Shown: positions 50,652 through 60,201, counted from the stretch's first letter. The stretch: DNA of 64,000 nt from Sphaerochaeta sp032144095 (GCF_032144095.1 NZ_JAVSNJ010000002.1:186001-250000), one strand, 5' to 3'. Notes: generated by a model not told the origin, from the letters alone. Numbers and translations: made by a program.

Positions 50652-51079
50652 AAAAGATAGCGGTAGTATTCTATAGTGGTACGGGAAACACCGAGGAGAT
50701 GGCAGGAGCGGTCTCCGAGGGAGCCAAGACAGCAGGATCTGATGTCAGGATCATCCATGCGGAGTCTTTCACCCCAGAGATGATGGATAGCTATGATGGA
50801 GTCGCCTTTGGCTGCCCCTCGATGGGGGTCGAGGAGCTTGAGGAAGAGTACTTTGAGCCCATGTTCTCTTCCCTTGAGGGAAAGCTTCCAAAGAAGCGCA
50901 TTGCCCTCTTTGGCTCCTACGGCTGGGGTGACGGAGAGTGGATGAGGAGTTGGGAACAAAGGACCAAGGATCTTGGTGCCATCCTGGTTTCCGAACCTGT
51001 CATCACCGTCGAAGACCCCGATACCACCGCCATTGCTGCGTGCAAGGCATTGGGAGCCGCACTGGCCACATACCAATGA
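50648..51079 (+). CDS. Flavodoxin
   Basis: A 143-residue FMN-binding electron carrier: phosphate loop YSGTGNTEEMA at residues 9-19, FGCPSMGVEELEEEY and FGSYGWGDGEW for the isoalloxazine contacts. ATG overlaps the DUF3793 stop. Replaces ferredoxin when iron is short in many bacteria, which suits the operator upstream. Confidence 0.93.
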   Translation: MKKIAVVFYSGTGNTEEMAGAVSEGAKTAGSDVRIIHAESFTPEMMDSYDGVAFGCPSMGVEELEEEYFEPMFSSLEGKLPKKRIALFGSYGWGDGEWMRSWEQRTKDLGAILVSEPVITVEDPDTTAIAACKALGAALATYQ

Positions 51080-51097
51080 ACCCATTTTCACTCTCTT

Positions 51098-51122
51098 GGA
51101 CCACCTTCGGGTGGTCCTTTTT
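51098..51122 (+). terminator. Terminator after flavodoxin
   Basis: GGACCACC (51098-51105), TTCG tetraloop, GGTGGTCC (51110-51117) and a T run. Confidence 0.95.
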
Positions 51123-51153
51123 CTGAAAAAGGGCACAATGGGAAACTATGTAG

Positions 51154-52041
51154 CTATCTGTTTCGATCGGAAGCCAATCCCATCAGATGGTAGGTAAGCT
51201 TTGCTGCAATGTAGGGACAATGGTGCGCCATCGGATTCGGGGCGAGTTCAACCACATCGCAGCCGATGATGGTCCTACCCTCGGTAAGCACATCCAACAA
51301 GGTAATGGCATCCCACCAGAAGAGTCCACCCGGGTCAGGGGTGCCGGTGCTGCCCATAAGGGAGGCATCAAGGCCATCGACATCGAAGGTTATGAACAGT
51401 TTCTCGGGGAAGGAATCGGGTAGCCTTGCCGAGGCTAGCCCACCCTTTCCATATTTCAGGGCGTTGACAGCACTGCCATCAAGATGGCCGACACCGAATT
51501 CCTCCCTGGCCTGCAGATCTTCACTGCTATAGTTACGTATCCCTACCTGAAACAGGGGAATGCCCGCTTCAACCGCACGTTTCATGACACTTGCATGGCT
51601 AAAGATAGACCCTTCATACGCCTGGCGCAGGTCCATATGTGCATCGAACTGGAGGATGCCCACCTCCCCTTTTGCATAGGTCGCGCTAATCGCCTGGATG
51701 GATGCATTGGTAACGCTGTGCTCTCCCCCAAGAACGACGGGAACCGAGCCTTGGGAAAAAGCCCGGCTGACCAACAGCGAGGCCCTTGCAAACACCTCCT
51801 GTTCACTCTGGATATAGGTACAGGAGATGGCGTCGGTGGTATGGATACCAAACAAGCCGGGTTCTCCAAACCCCTCAACCAGTTTTTCCAGCTGACCGGA
51901 AGCTTCCAGGATGGCCTGGGGTCCTTCCTTTGTCCCTCCCATGTAGGAGACGGTCTCTTCCAGGGGAAAGGGGATGACATGGAAATATGCCTCTCTTGGT
52001 GAGCTATTGGGATATTCTGAATCTAAAAAATAGGATTTCAT
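51154..52041 (-). CDS. speB: Agmatinase
   Basis: Hydrolyses agmatine to putrescine and urea. The 295-residue ureohydrolase has the manganese motifs GGEHS (about residue 105), DAHMD (about 128) and FDVDGLDASL (about 220). Last gene of the polyamine operon; it supplies putrescine to the carboxyspermidine enzymes upstream. Related to arginase, but the neighbouring arginine decarboxylase favours agmatinase. Confidence 0.92.
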   Translation of the reverse strand: MKSYFLDSEYPNSSPREAYFHVIPFPLEETVSYMGGTKEGPQAILEASGQLEKLVEGFGEPGLFGIHTTDAISCTYIQSEQEVFARASLLVSRAFSQGSVPVVLGGEHSVTNASIQAISATYAKGEVGILQFDAHMDLRQAYEGSIFSHASVMKRAVEAGIPLFQVGIRNYSSEDLQAREEFGVGHLDGSAVNALKYGKGGLASARLPDSFPEKLFITFDVDGLDASLMGSTGTPDPGGLFWWDAITLLDVLTEGRTIIGCDVVELAPNPMAHHCPYIAAKLTYHLMGLASDRNR

Positions 52042-52053
52042 TGTTGTGAGTCC

Positions 52054-53175
52054 TTATGACAAACGGTTTTTGTAATCCTCGTAGGAGAATTGTTTGACAA
52101 CCTCATAGCAGCCATCGCGCCAGATGCCGATATCGGGATGGGCCAGGCCATTGAACATCGTGGTCTTTACCATGGTGTAGTGCATCATGTCCTCGAAGAC
52201 CAACCTATCACCAATTTTCGGCATGGTAGCGAACCGGTACTCCCCTACCCAATCACCTGCAAGGCAACTCGATCCCCCAAGTCGTACGCCGCTTTCGCCA
52301 TCCTTGCAGACAACGGCCCCACGAACTGAGGGGGTGTAGGGCATTTCCAGGCAGTCTGGCATATGGGCGGTAAAGGAGGTGTCCATCATGAGCGTATCGA
52401 TGCCATCACTGGTGACGATATCCAGCACTTCGGAGACCAGGACCCCTGTCTGCCAGACATAGGCAGCCCCTGGCTCAAACATAAGTTCTATGTGGGGATA
52501 CTTCTGCCGGAAAGACTGCACGGTCGCAGAAAACAGGGCCAGGTCATACCCTTTCCGGGTAACCAGATGGCCACCTCCCAGGTTAAGCCAGGTGATGTTG
52601 CCGAAGAACCTCCCATAGAGCTTCTCGACATTGGCAAGGGTAGCCTGCATCTCTTTAGCCCCACTTTCACAGAGGTTGTGGACATGGAGGCCTGTAATTC
52701 CCTCAGGAAGCATGGTCAGGGCATCGGGCTGGATGCCCAGCCTCGAGCCAGGTGCACAGGGATCGTACAGCTCTGTTGCAACCATATCCAGCTTTGGATT
52801 GACCCGGAGGCCTGCCTTTGCCCTTCCGAGGCGATTCTTGTAGAGCTCATACTGGCCCAGGGAGTTGAAGGTGATGTGACTGGATAGTTGGGAAATGGCA
52901 TCGAACTCATCGGGTTGGTAGACAGGGGCGTACGCATGGACATGAGAAAAATACTCTGATGCCAGGCGTGCTTCATTGAGCGAGCTGGCGGTAGCCCCTT
53001 TTGCGCACGCTGAGATCTCACCGAACACCCTGTGCATGCCAAAGCCCTTGAGGGCAAACAGGAAGGTAGAGCCCAGGCTCTGCTGCAGGCCCCCAATGAG
53101 AGCGAGGTTCTTCTCAAAGGCATCATACTCCAGCACAAAGGCTGGAGTATGGGTTATTCTTGTGCTGTCAAGCAT
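52054..53175 (-). CDS. nspC: Carboxynorspermidine/carboxyspermidine decarboxylase
   Basis: A 373-residue PLP enzyme (alanine-racemase fold III) that decarboxylates carboxyspermidine to spermidine. PLP lysine in FALKGFGMHRVF (about residue 43), HNLCESG, and GGGHLVTRKGYD. The start at 53173-53175 overlaps the synthase gene by eight bases; the longer frame upstream is a read into that gene. It acts downstream of the synthase. Confidence 0.93.
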   Translation of the reverse strand: MLDSTRITHTPAFVLEYDAFEKNLALIGGLQQSLGSTFLFALKGFGMHRVFGEISACAKGATASSLNEARLASEYFSHVHAYAPVYQPDEFDAISQLSSHITFNSLGQYELYKNRLGRAKAGLRVNPKLDMVATELYDPCAPGSRLGIQPDALTMLPEGITGLHVHNLCESGAKEMQATLANVEKLYGRFFGNITWLNLGGGHLVTRKGYDLALFSATVQSFRQKYPHIELMFEPGAAYVWQTGVLVSEVLDIVTSDGIDTLMMDTSFTAHMPDCLEMPYTPSVRGAVVCKDGESGVRLGGSSCLAGDWVGEYRFATMPKIGDRLVFEDMMHYTMVKTTMFNGLAHPDIGIWRDGCYEVVKQFSYEDYKNRLS

Positions 53176-54388
53176 GGGCCGTTTCCTCTTTGGGGAACGC
53201 AAGCTCTCCATCGATGACAACCTCCCAGGGAAGTCCCAGTTCGGGAAGGAGGGCCATGAAAGGATCTGGATCGAACTGTTCCATATTCCATACCCCAGGC
53301 TTCTTCCAAACTCCTTGGGCCAGAAGCCTTCCCCCAATGGAAGCAGGGACCCCGGTGGTATAGGAGACACCCTGGGCCTTGGTATCCTTGTAGGCAGCCT
53401 GATGCTTGCAGTTGTTGTAGATGAAGACGGTCCGTTCCTTTCCATCCTTGATGCCCCGCATCTGGCACCCTATGGATGTCTCACCGGTATAGTTCTCCCC
53501 AAGGGAAGAGGGCTCAGGCAGTACAGCCTTGAGGAACTGCAAAGGCTGGATCTCCATACCGTTGTAGAGGATGGGTTTGATGCTGGTCATGCCTATATTT
53601 TCGAGCACCTGCAAGTTGTTGATATACTCCTTGGAGAAGGTCATCCAGAAGCGAGCCCGCTTGATGGTGGGAAAGTGCTTTACCAAGGATTCCAGCTCCT
53701 CGTGGAAGAGGAGGTAGGAGGCCTTCGGCCCGATATGGGGATAGTCGACCATCTGGTTGATCTCCAATGGTTCGGTCTGCTTCCACACCCCATCCTCCCA
53801 GTAGCGACCCTTCTGGGTGATCTCCCTGATGTTTATCTCCGGGTTGAAGTTGGTTGCAAAGCTCTTGCCATGGGAGCCTGCATTGCAGTCGACGATGTCA
53901 AGGTAGTGTATCTCATCAAAAAGATGCTTGGCAGCATAGGCGGTGAAGACGTTGGTCACCCCAGGGTCGAAGCCGCTGCCGAGGAGGGCTGTGAGGTTGG
54001 CATCCTTGTACTTCTGCTCATAGGCCCATTGCCAGGAGTATTCGAACTCCGCCTTGTCCTTCGGCTCATAGTTTGCCGTGTCCACATAGTGCACCCCTGT
54101 CTCCAGGCAGGCATCCATGATGGTAAGGTCCTGGTAGGGAAGAGCCACGTTGATAAGCAGGTCCGGCTTGAAACTCCGGATAAGGGAGACCAGGGATGGG
54201 ACATCATCGGCATCAACCTCTGCTGTGACGACAGGAACAGGACCTGCCTCTTTTGCAATGGCATCGCACTTGGCCTTGGTCCGGCTTGCAAGCATGATCT
54301 TTTCATACAGGTCGGTCATCCTTGCGCTCTTCTTTACTACTACATTGCCAACGCCACCGGCGCCAATTATCATCAAACGTTTTTTCAT
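53168..54388 (-). CDS. Carboxynorspermidine/carboxyspermidine synthase
   Basis: A 406-residue saccharopine-dehydrogenase-fold enzyme that joins putrescine (or diaminopropane) and aspartate semialdehyde with NADPH. Rossmann loop IGAGGVGNVV at the start, INVALPYQDLTIMDACLETGVHYVDTA and GSGFDPGVTNVF. The ATG at 54386-54388 is chosen for AGGAGG spacing; a GTG three codons earlier lies too close to it. It follows speA in the polyamine operon. Confidence 0.92.
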   Translation of the reverse strand: MKKRLMIIGAGGVGNVVVKKSARMTDLYEKIMLASRTKAKCDAIAKEAGPVPVVTAEVDADDVPSLVSLIRSFKPDLLINVALPYQDLTIMDACLETGVHYVDTANYEPKDKAEFEYSWQWAYEQKYKDANLTALLGSGFDPGVTNVFTAYAAKHLFDEIHYLDIVDCNAGSHGKSFATNFNPEINIREITQKGRYWEDGVWKQTEPLEINQMVDYPHIGPKASYLLFHEELESLVKHFPTIKRARFWMTFSKEYINNLQVLENIGMTSIKPILYNGMEIQPLQFLKAVLPEPSSLGENYTGETSIGCQMRGIKDGKERTVFIYNNCKHQAAYKDTKAQGVSYTTGVPASIGGRLLAQGVWKKPGVWNMEQFDPDPFMALLPELGLPWEVVIDGELAFPKEETAHA

Positions 54389-54393
54389 CGTAT

Positions 54394-56325
54394 TCACTCC
54401 TCCTGGTCTGTCTCGTAGTAGGTGTATCCCCTCATGCCTGCGGTGTAGGCTGAGATGATCTTCCTTCTTTGTTGGGCTGTAATGCGACCTTCCTGGACTG
54501 CCTGTTCTGCCTTGGAGCGGATCATGGCTTCCATCTGCTTGGTATCATACTCCACATAGCTGAGCACCTCGGCTATGGTATCGCCCTCAAGCTCGTTATG
54601 GAACTTGAACTTACCCTCTTCATCGTAGGTGACGCTCATGACGTTGGTATCGCCGAGCAGGTTGTGCAGATCCCCCAGGGTCTCCTGGTAGGCACCGACA
54701 AGGAACACCCCCAGGATATAGTCATCATCCTGTGGAGGAGTATGCAAGGCAAGGGTGTTCTCCACCCCATTGCGTCCTATGAACCGGTCAATTTTTCCCT
54801 CACTGTCGCACGTTATGTCTGAAAGGATTGCCTGGCGGTCGGGCTTCTTGTCCAGAAGATGGATCGGCATGATGGGAAAGAGCTGGTCGATCGCCCAGAC
54901 ATCGGGCAGGGACTGGAAGAGGCTGTAGTTGCCATAATAGATGTCCGAAAGCTGCCGTTCCACAAGCCTGAGGTGGGCAGAAACATGCTCTTGGTCCCGT
55001 AACAGCAGGTATATCTCGCTGATGATGGACCAATAGAGGTGTTCGGCCGCAGCTCGTTCCCGCATGTTCACCTTTCCGTAGAGGAACTTGTTCCGGATCT
55101 CCTCCCGGTAGTAGTTGAGGTCGTTCAGGCACTCCTGTGCCGTATCCTTGTTGAGCATGGTCCGCACATACAACAAGTTGTCCAGGGCGGGCAACAGCTC
55201 TTCCGCTATGGGTTCTTCCCTTCCCTTCCCATTCCAGAATACATTGGTATCGAGGATGTTGAGAAGCAGGACCGAGTAGTAGGTCACCAGGGCCCTGCCA
55301 GACTCGCTGAGGATGGTAGGATGGGGTATCCTCTCCTCCTTGCAGATGGTCATGATCTCCTCAACCACGTCGGTGCAGTACTCGATCGTAGTGTAGTTCC
55401 GGCTATTGCTGTTGTCGGAATGGCTTCCGTCGTAGTCGATGGCAAGGCCACCGCCTATGTCCAGAAGGCCCATTGGAGCCCCTTCATGGAGCAGTCCGGC
55501 ATAAAAACGGGCGGCCTCGGTGGCCCCCATCCTGATCGCCCGGATGTTTGGGATCTGTGACCCAAGGTGGTAGTGCAGCAGCTTCAGGCAATCGAGAATC
55601 CCTTCACGCCTGAGCATGTCCACCACCTCGATCACCTGGGTGGTATTCAAGCCAAATACACTTCGGTCCCCACCGGAGTCGGTCCAATGCCCACCGGCAA
55701 CAGTGGAGGGTTTCATCCGTATGCCGATGTTTGGCTTGATCCCAAGGGCCCTTGACCGCTCTACAATGATGGCAGCCTCACCGGGCATCTCGATGACCAG
55801 GATGGTCTGGATACCAAGGGCCAATGCCTTCAGTGCAAGGTCGATATACTCCTCGTCCTTATATCCGTTACAGATAACGTAGGCTTCAGGGTCATCAACA
55901 TAGGCCATGGCTATGAGCAGTTCAGCCTTGCTTCCGGTCTCAAGGCCATGGTGATACTGCTTGCCGAAACGGCAGATCTCTTCAATTACCTGCTGTTGCT
56001 GGTTTACCTTTACCGGATATACCCCACGGTAGACCCCCTCATACCCAACCTCTTTGATGGCAGAGGCAAAACTCTCGTTGATGTGTTGGATACGATCGTC
56101 AAGGATATTGCTGAAGCGGAGCAGGACAGGCAGCTTGGTACCCCTATCCTTCAGGCCCTGGGCGATCTTCAACAAACTTATGGATGATTCTGGGGTGTCC
56201 CGTTTAAGTCGGACTTCCACCTCCCCATCTTCCTGAATATGGAAATAGCCGTTACCCCACTCCTCGATACGGTAGAGGTCAGCTGAATCTTTGATGGTCC
56301 ACTCTTCGGTTGGTTTCCTATACAT
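54394..56325 (-). CDS. speA: Biosynthetic arginine decarboxylase
   Basis: Converts arginine to agmatine. The 643-residue protein matches the large SpeA: PLP lysine in YPVKVNQQ (about residue 100), HYHLGSQIPN, DIGGGLAIDYDGSHSD, SESGRALV. First gene of the polyamine operon; a TATACT -10 (56352-56357) lies upstream and GAGGAGG precedes the ATG. It gives the agmatine used by speB two genes on. Confidence 0.95.
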   Translation of the reverse strand: MYRKPTEEWTIKDSADLYRIEEWGNGYFHIQEDGEVEVRLKRDTPESSISLLKIAQGLKDRGTKLPVLLRFSNILDDRIQHINESFASAIKEVGYEGVYRGVYPVKVNQQQQVIEEICRFGKQYHHGLETGSKAELLIAMAYVDDPEAYVICNGYKDEEYIDLALKALALGIQTILVIEMPGEAAIIVERSRALGIKPNIGIRMKPSTVAGGHWTDSGGDRSVFGLNTTQVIEVVDMLRREGILDCLKLLHYHLGSQIPNIRAIRMGATEAARFYAGLLHEGAPMGLLDIGGGLAIDYDGSHSDNSNSRNYTTIEYCTDVVEEIMTICKEERIPHPTILSESGRALVTYYSVLLLNILDTNVFWNGKGREEPIAEELLPALDNLLYVRTMLNKDTAQECLNDLNYYREEIRNKFLYGKVNMRERAAAEHLYWSIISEIYLLLRDQEHVSAHLRLVERQLSDIYYGNYSLFQSLPDVWAIDQLFPIMPIHLLDKKPDRQAILSDITCDSEGKIDRFIGRNGVENTLALHTPPQDDDYILGVFLVGAYQETLGDLHNLLGDTNVMSVTYDEEGKFKFHNELEGDTIAEVLSYVEYDTKQMEAMIRSKAEQAVQEGRITAQQRRKIISAYTAGMRGYTYYETDQEE

Positions 56326-56433
56326 AAACCCTCCTCATATTGGTAAGGCCCAGTATAGCAGATAAGCAAGATAGATAACATGGTAAAGCTATAGGCTTTA
56401 TTTGAGGGGTTGTATGGAGGTTCCATCCTGCAG

Positions 56434-56979
56434 CTACAGCCGTGCTAGCAAGGCCTTCAGAGCCTCAATCTTCTCCGGTGACAAGGGGCCCTTTACATAG
56501 CCTGACACTGTGCCATCTGAGGCCACCACCGCAAGGGTACTCTCCCTATCCAGCGGTAGGTTAGCCCTCTTTGCAAACGATTCGGCCTTGGAGATGAACA
56601 GGATGGCGACCCTACCGGGATCGACAAGTCCCACATAGGACTCATACAGGGCCTTCCTGATGGCTCCCTTCACAAAGAAAGGTACCCCTGCGAGGACAGG
56701 AAAATGGTATACAGGGATGGACCCGACAACATTTGGGTTGTCATTGAAATAGGTCTGCCACCCAAGCAAAGAACTCTGTTGCTCCTCACCGTTCTCCCGG
56801 TCGGTTCCAAGGGAAAGGGCAAAGATAGCCGCTCCCTCTTGTAGTGCATCCTGGGGAAAAAGGAAATCCTTTCCATCGGAGCTCTTTGTCTTCTCCTCTT
56901 CAAAAGAGGCTGAGAAGAGCATGCAGGAGCTGAATGCCAACACCAATACCACAGCCAAGGTTTTTTTCATCATGTCCAT
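56434..56979 (-). CDS. Secreted protein of unknown function
   Basis: A 181-residue protein with a signal peptide (MMKKTLAVVLVLAFSSCMLFSA). The mature part reads QTYFNDNPNVVGSIPVYHFPVLAGVPFFVKGAIRKAL and VAILFISKAESFAKRANLPLDRESTLAVVASDG, which suggests a thioredoxin-like or YtfJ-like fold, though no Cys pair is present. A longer in-frame start exists. It is divergent from the SPFH gene. Confidence 0.65.
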   Translation of the reverse strand: MDMMKKTLAVVLVLAFSSCMLFSASFEEEKTKSSDGKDFLFPQDALQEGAAIFALSLGTDRENGEEQQSSLLGWQTYFNDNPNVVGSIPVYHFPVLAGVPFFVKGAIRKALYESYVGLVDPGRVAILFISKAESFAKRANLPLDRESTLAVVASDGTVSGYVKGPLSPEKIEALKALLARL

Positions 56980-57037
56980 GGTATACCCTACTAAGGGGGA
57001 ATCGCATAGTCTCCTCCCTTCACCTGCCAGAAATCTC

Positions 57038-57066
57038 TTGACAAATGTCTTCGTTGGGTTCAATAT
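57038..57066 (+). promoter_or_regulatory. Promoter of SPFH gene
   Basis: TTGACA (57038-57043), 17-base spacer, CAATAT (57061-57066). Just downstream are two tandem TTGATATC units (57071-57078 and 57082-57089), and the ribosome site AGGAGG at 57107. Confidence 0.6.
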
Positions 57067-57118
57067 CCTATTGATATCATTTTGATATCTTATGGCTCTT
57101 TGTTTAGGAGGTTCCCCA

Positions 57119-58138
57119 ATGATCGAGAACACATCACCGGACTATGGACAGGAGAAGGTTTTGGACAACCCAACTAGTGGCATGCTTTTCCTTTTGGCAA
57201 ACACCCTGCTCATCATCGTATCAATCCTTGTATTTGTATTGGCCATGATAGTAAGCCTACCCTTGGTTGGGAGGGTTGTGCTTATCGTAGCCACAGCCTT
57301 GTATGGGTTCATCGTAGGGCCCATCCTCTATGCTGGCCTTAAGGTCATCAAGCCCAATGAAGCCTTGGTACTCACCCTGTTCGGCAGCTACTACGGTACG
57401 ATCAAAAGGCCCGGGTTCTTCTTTGTGAACCCCTTCGTAAGTGCAGTCAATCCAGCGGCAAAGGGCGAGCAAGGGTCGACCAAACCGATGGCAAAGAGTC
57501 TTGAGGAGACCATGAAATTCTCCTCTGGAACAGCCATAGCCTTCCCGAACAAAAAGATATCCCTGAAGGCGATGACGCTGAACAACGACAAGCAGAAGGT
57601 AAATGATGCCTTGGGCAATCCGATCATCATCGGGGTTGTGGTCATCTGGAAAGTGGTCAATACCGCAAAGGCTGTCTTCAATGTGGACAATTTTGTTGAG
57701 TACCTTTCCATACAGTGCGACTCGGCCCTCCGCAATGTGGTAAGGCTCTTCCCCTACGATGCACCTGAAGAGGAAGACGAGAAATCCTTACGAGGCAGCA
57801 GCAAGGAGGTTGCAGATGACCTGAAGAGGGAACTCTCTGCAAAAGTTGAGTTGGCAGGCCTTGAGATTGTGGAAGCCAGGATCACCCACCTCTCCTATGC
57901 TCCGGAAATCGCTGCCGTGATGCTGCAGAGACAACAGGCTTCAGCGATCATCGCAGCACGGCAGAAGATTGTCGAAGGGGCCGTAGGGATGGTGGAGATG
58001 GCACTGAAGCAGCTGAGCGAAAAGTCTGTGGTTGAGCTGGACGATGAGAGGAAGGCTGCGATGGTGAGCAACCTGCTGGTGGTACTTTGCGGCAACCGCG
58101 ATGCCCAGCCTATCGTAAACAGCGGTTCCATCTATTAA
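57119..58138 (+). CDS. SPFH/band-7 domain protein
   Basis: A 339-residue membrane protein with two N-terminal hydrophobic helices (about residues 22-45 and 50-75), then the SPFH/stomatin domain (GLKVIKPNEALVLTLFGSYYGTIKRPGFFFVNPF). A helical tail carries AAVMLQRQQASAIIAARQKIVEGAVGM, the conserved prohibitin-like oligomer region. It organises membranes or anchors proteases in relatives. The ribosome site AGGAGG selects ATG 57119. The small RHH gene 26 bases on is likely in the same operon. Confidence 0.9.
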   Translation: MIENTSPDYGQEKVLDNPTSGMLFLLANTLLIIVSILVFVLAMIVSLPLVGRVVLIVATALYGFIVGPILYAGLKVIKPNEALVLTLFGSYYGTIKRPGFFFVNPFVSAVNPAAKGEQGSTKPMAKSLEETMKFSSGTAIAFPNKKISLKAMTLNNDKQKVNDALGNPIIIGVVVIWKVVNTAKAVFNVDNFVEYLSIQCDSALRNVVRLFPYDAPEEEDEKSLRGSSKEVADDLKRELSAKVELAGLEIVEARITHLSYAPEIAAVMLQRQQASAIIAARQKIVEGAVGMVEMALKQLSEKSVVELDDERKAAMVSNLLVVLCGNRDAQPIVNSGSIY

Positions 58139-58164
58139 AGGACAAATTGAAAGGAAGATGACCC

Positions 58165-58350
58165 ATGGAGAGTAAGGAAACAGGAAAAAAACAGGTACTG
58201 CTTCGACTGTCATCTTCGTTGTGGAAAGAACTTGCTTCCTGGGCAGAGGATGACTTTCGTTCCATCAACGGCCAGATCGAGTATTTGCTTACCGAAAGCG
58301 TAAGAAAGAGAAAGCCAAAGGCTCCAGTTGATGACAAGGATACAGAGTAA
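58165..58350 (+). CDS. Arc-like ribbon-helix-helix protein
   Basis: A 61-residue protein: QVLLRLSSSLWKELASWAEDDFRSINGQIEYLL fits the Arc/MetJ ribbon-helix-helix fold, with the DNA-contact strand at the start and a basic tail RKRKPKAP. It follows the SPFH gene. No toxin gene is next to it, so it is not an obvious antitoxin. Confidence 0.8.
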   Translation: MESKETGKKQVLLRLSSSLWKELASWAEDDFRSINGQIEYLLTESVRKRKPKAPVDDKDTE

Positions 58351-58387
58351 CCAAAAAAGATAGGAGAGAGAGAGTAGACAAGCAAAC

Positions 58388-58420
58388 GCCCCTGGATTTC
58401 CAAGGGCGCTTGGTTGTTCT
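58388..58420. terminator. Terminator between convergent genes
   Basis: CGCCC-x-TGG pairs with CCA-x-GGGCG around an ATTT loop, followed by a T-rich stretch on the plus strand. It ends the SPFH-RHH operon; the stop of the nucleotidase gene is just beyond. Confidence 0.55.
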
Positions 58421-58428
58421 TTCTAGGC

Positions 58429-60201
58429 TCAGATCACTCCACTCTTCTTCAGGTCATTGATGTTCAACGACTTTGCATAGGGTGGTTCAAGCTTTCCCTC
58501 ATTGACCATCTTGATGACTGCATCACGGTATGGGGAAGTGAGGTCTACACCAACGATCTTCCAGTTGTTGTCTACCATCGGCTTGATGGTCCCTTCCTTC
58601 TTGATATGCTCTACGAGCATGTCACGAATCGAGTTGGGGGACTCCCACTGCTTGGTGGCCTTTACCAGCTTCTGTGCCTTCAGGGCAGAGGAGTAGCGGT
58701 AGTTGTTTACAGCCAGGGTAAGGGTCTGGGTGTCGGAAAGGGGTTTTCCCTTAAACATGACATTCACGATCCGTTTCCCTACAGGTTTTGAGAGGTCGAT
58801 CTGGTAGTCAACTCCGGCAAACATGTCATACAGGTATCCAGGCTTCTCAGGATTGAAGCTGATGGAGATATCACCGCTCTTCCACTGGTTGTAGCAGGCG
58901 GCTGACCACTCCATGTATGCCTTCAGTTCGGCCCCGGTAACCTCAACCTTGTAGAGGGTGTTGTCGAACTTGTAGATGCCGAAGATCGTCCCGTAGTTGA
59001 TGTTTCCAGCAAGGATGTTGCTGGTATCTGCAAAGAGGGCTGCAGCCGATACATCGGCACCGGAATTTGCGAGCTGGACAGCATTGATGAGGTCCATGAC
59101 AGCGGTATCACGAAGCTTGCCTTCAGGAATACCCTTGATCTCATTCTTGGGTTGGAAATCAACAGAAGCCGTACCGAAGATACCACCACTTGGGGTACCG
59201 TCAGCAGAGGGGGCCCCACCGGAGATGAAGTCACGGGTCTTCTGGTGGGCTTCCATGATGAATGCATCCTTGCGAATCAAATCGCTTGGCGCAAAGGCAT
59301 CCATCTTGACGATCTCGATCTTGCGGGAAATCACATTCTTTGCCTTATCGAGGCCCAGGTCGATGCGGATAACCTCTGGTCCAAGGTTCTTGGCTCCCCC
59401 GACTACCGTGGTACCTTCAATGTTCTTGAGGGTATTGTGGTCATGGCCAAGGATGAGGACATCGATCTCGGGGCAGAGGTCCAGGATTGCGTTACCGCCG
59501 TCACTGCCTTCCTCCTCGTCATATTCAGGGTAGATACCTACATGGGCTACGGCGATGATGATGTCTACCTTGTCCTTGATGATATCAACCACCCTTCTGC
59601 AAGCGGGACCTACAGGGGCGAACACGAAAGGATCGGTCTTCTCCCCATCCCAACGAGGAGCGTTGGGGTTGGTAAGGCCGATGATCCCGATCCGTACATC
59701 CCCACGGGTAATGATGGTGTATGGCAGTGCTGCCATCGTTCCATCGACCCTGGCCATATTCGCAGCAAGCACCGGGAAATCGGCGAGGGTCTGGATCCTC
59801 TTGATAAGTTTCTCCCCAAAGTTGAACTCATGGTTTCCCAGGGTAAGGCTATCATACCCCATAAGGTTCATCGCCCTGATGACTGGGTGGTCACCATCCT
59901 GCTTGTTGTAGATATCATCAGTCATGATGTTACCTTGGATGACATCCCCATTGTCCACAAGAATGACATGTTGTTCCTTGGAACGGACCTCTTCGACATA
60001 GGATGCTATCCTTGCCATTCCATTGTTGGTGGTTTCCTTGTTATCTTCATAACTAAAACCCCATACGTTTCCATGCAGGTCGGTCGTCGCGAGAATGGTC
60101 AGGTTTTGCGTTTCAGGCAAAGGTTGGGCGCTTAGCAAGCCCAACGAAAACGAGAGGACCATCATAACGAGGACAAACAGCTTCAGACCGCGTTTTCTCA
60201 T
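58429..60201 (-). CDS. 5'-nucleotidase / 2',3'-cyclic phosphodiesterase family, exported
   Basis: A 590-residue UshA/CpdB-type enzyme. The signal peptide ends near LLSAQP. The calcineurin-like domain has the metal motifs TTDLHGNV, DNGDVIQG, LGNHEFN, VAHVG and GHDHN; the C-terminal 5'-nucleotidase domain starts near residue 350 (ANSGADVSAAAL). Releases phosphate and nucleoside from nucleotides outside the cell, which the adenine/nucleoside importer could then take up. GGAGGAAGAG selects ATG 60199-60201. Confidence 0.9.
   Translation of the reverse strand: MRKRGLKLFVLVMMVLSFSLGLLSAQPLPETQNLTILATTDLHGNVWGFSYEDNKETTNNGMARIASYVEEVRSKEQHVILVDNGDVIQGNIMTDDIYNKQDGDHPVIRAMNLMGYDSLTLGNHEFNFGEKLIKRIQTLADFPVLAANMARVDGTMAALPYTIITRGDVRIGIIGLTNPNAPRWDGEKTDPFVFAPVGPACRRVVDIIKDKVDIIIAVAHVGIYPEYDEEEGSDGGNAILDLCPEIDVLILGHDHNTLKNIEGTTVVGGAKNLGPEVIRIDLGLDKAKNVISRKIEIVKMDAFAPSDLIRKDAFIMEAHQKTRDFISGGAPSADGTPSGGIFGTASVDFQPKNEIKGIPEGKLRDTAVMDLINAVQLANSGADVSAAALFADTSNILAGNINYGTIFGIYKFDNTLYKVEVTGAELKAYMEWSAACYNQWKSGDISISFNPEKPGYLYDMFAGVDYQIDLSKPVGKRIVNVMFKGKPLSDTQTLTLAVNNYRYSSALKAQKLVKATKQWESPNSIRDMLVEHIKKEGTIKPMVDNNWKIVGVDLTSPYRDAVIKMVNEGKLEPPYAKSLNINDLKKSGVI

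Noticed and set aside
52054..53445. Longer form of nspC (463 codons)
   Set aside because: The extra N-terminus is read within the end of the synthase gene in another frame; the start at 53175 gives the usual enzyme length and an overlap typical of the operon.
52976..54418. 480-codon plus-strand frame
   Set aside because: It is antisense to the carboxynorspermidine synthase and nspC genes, both with clear family motifs.
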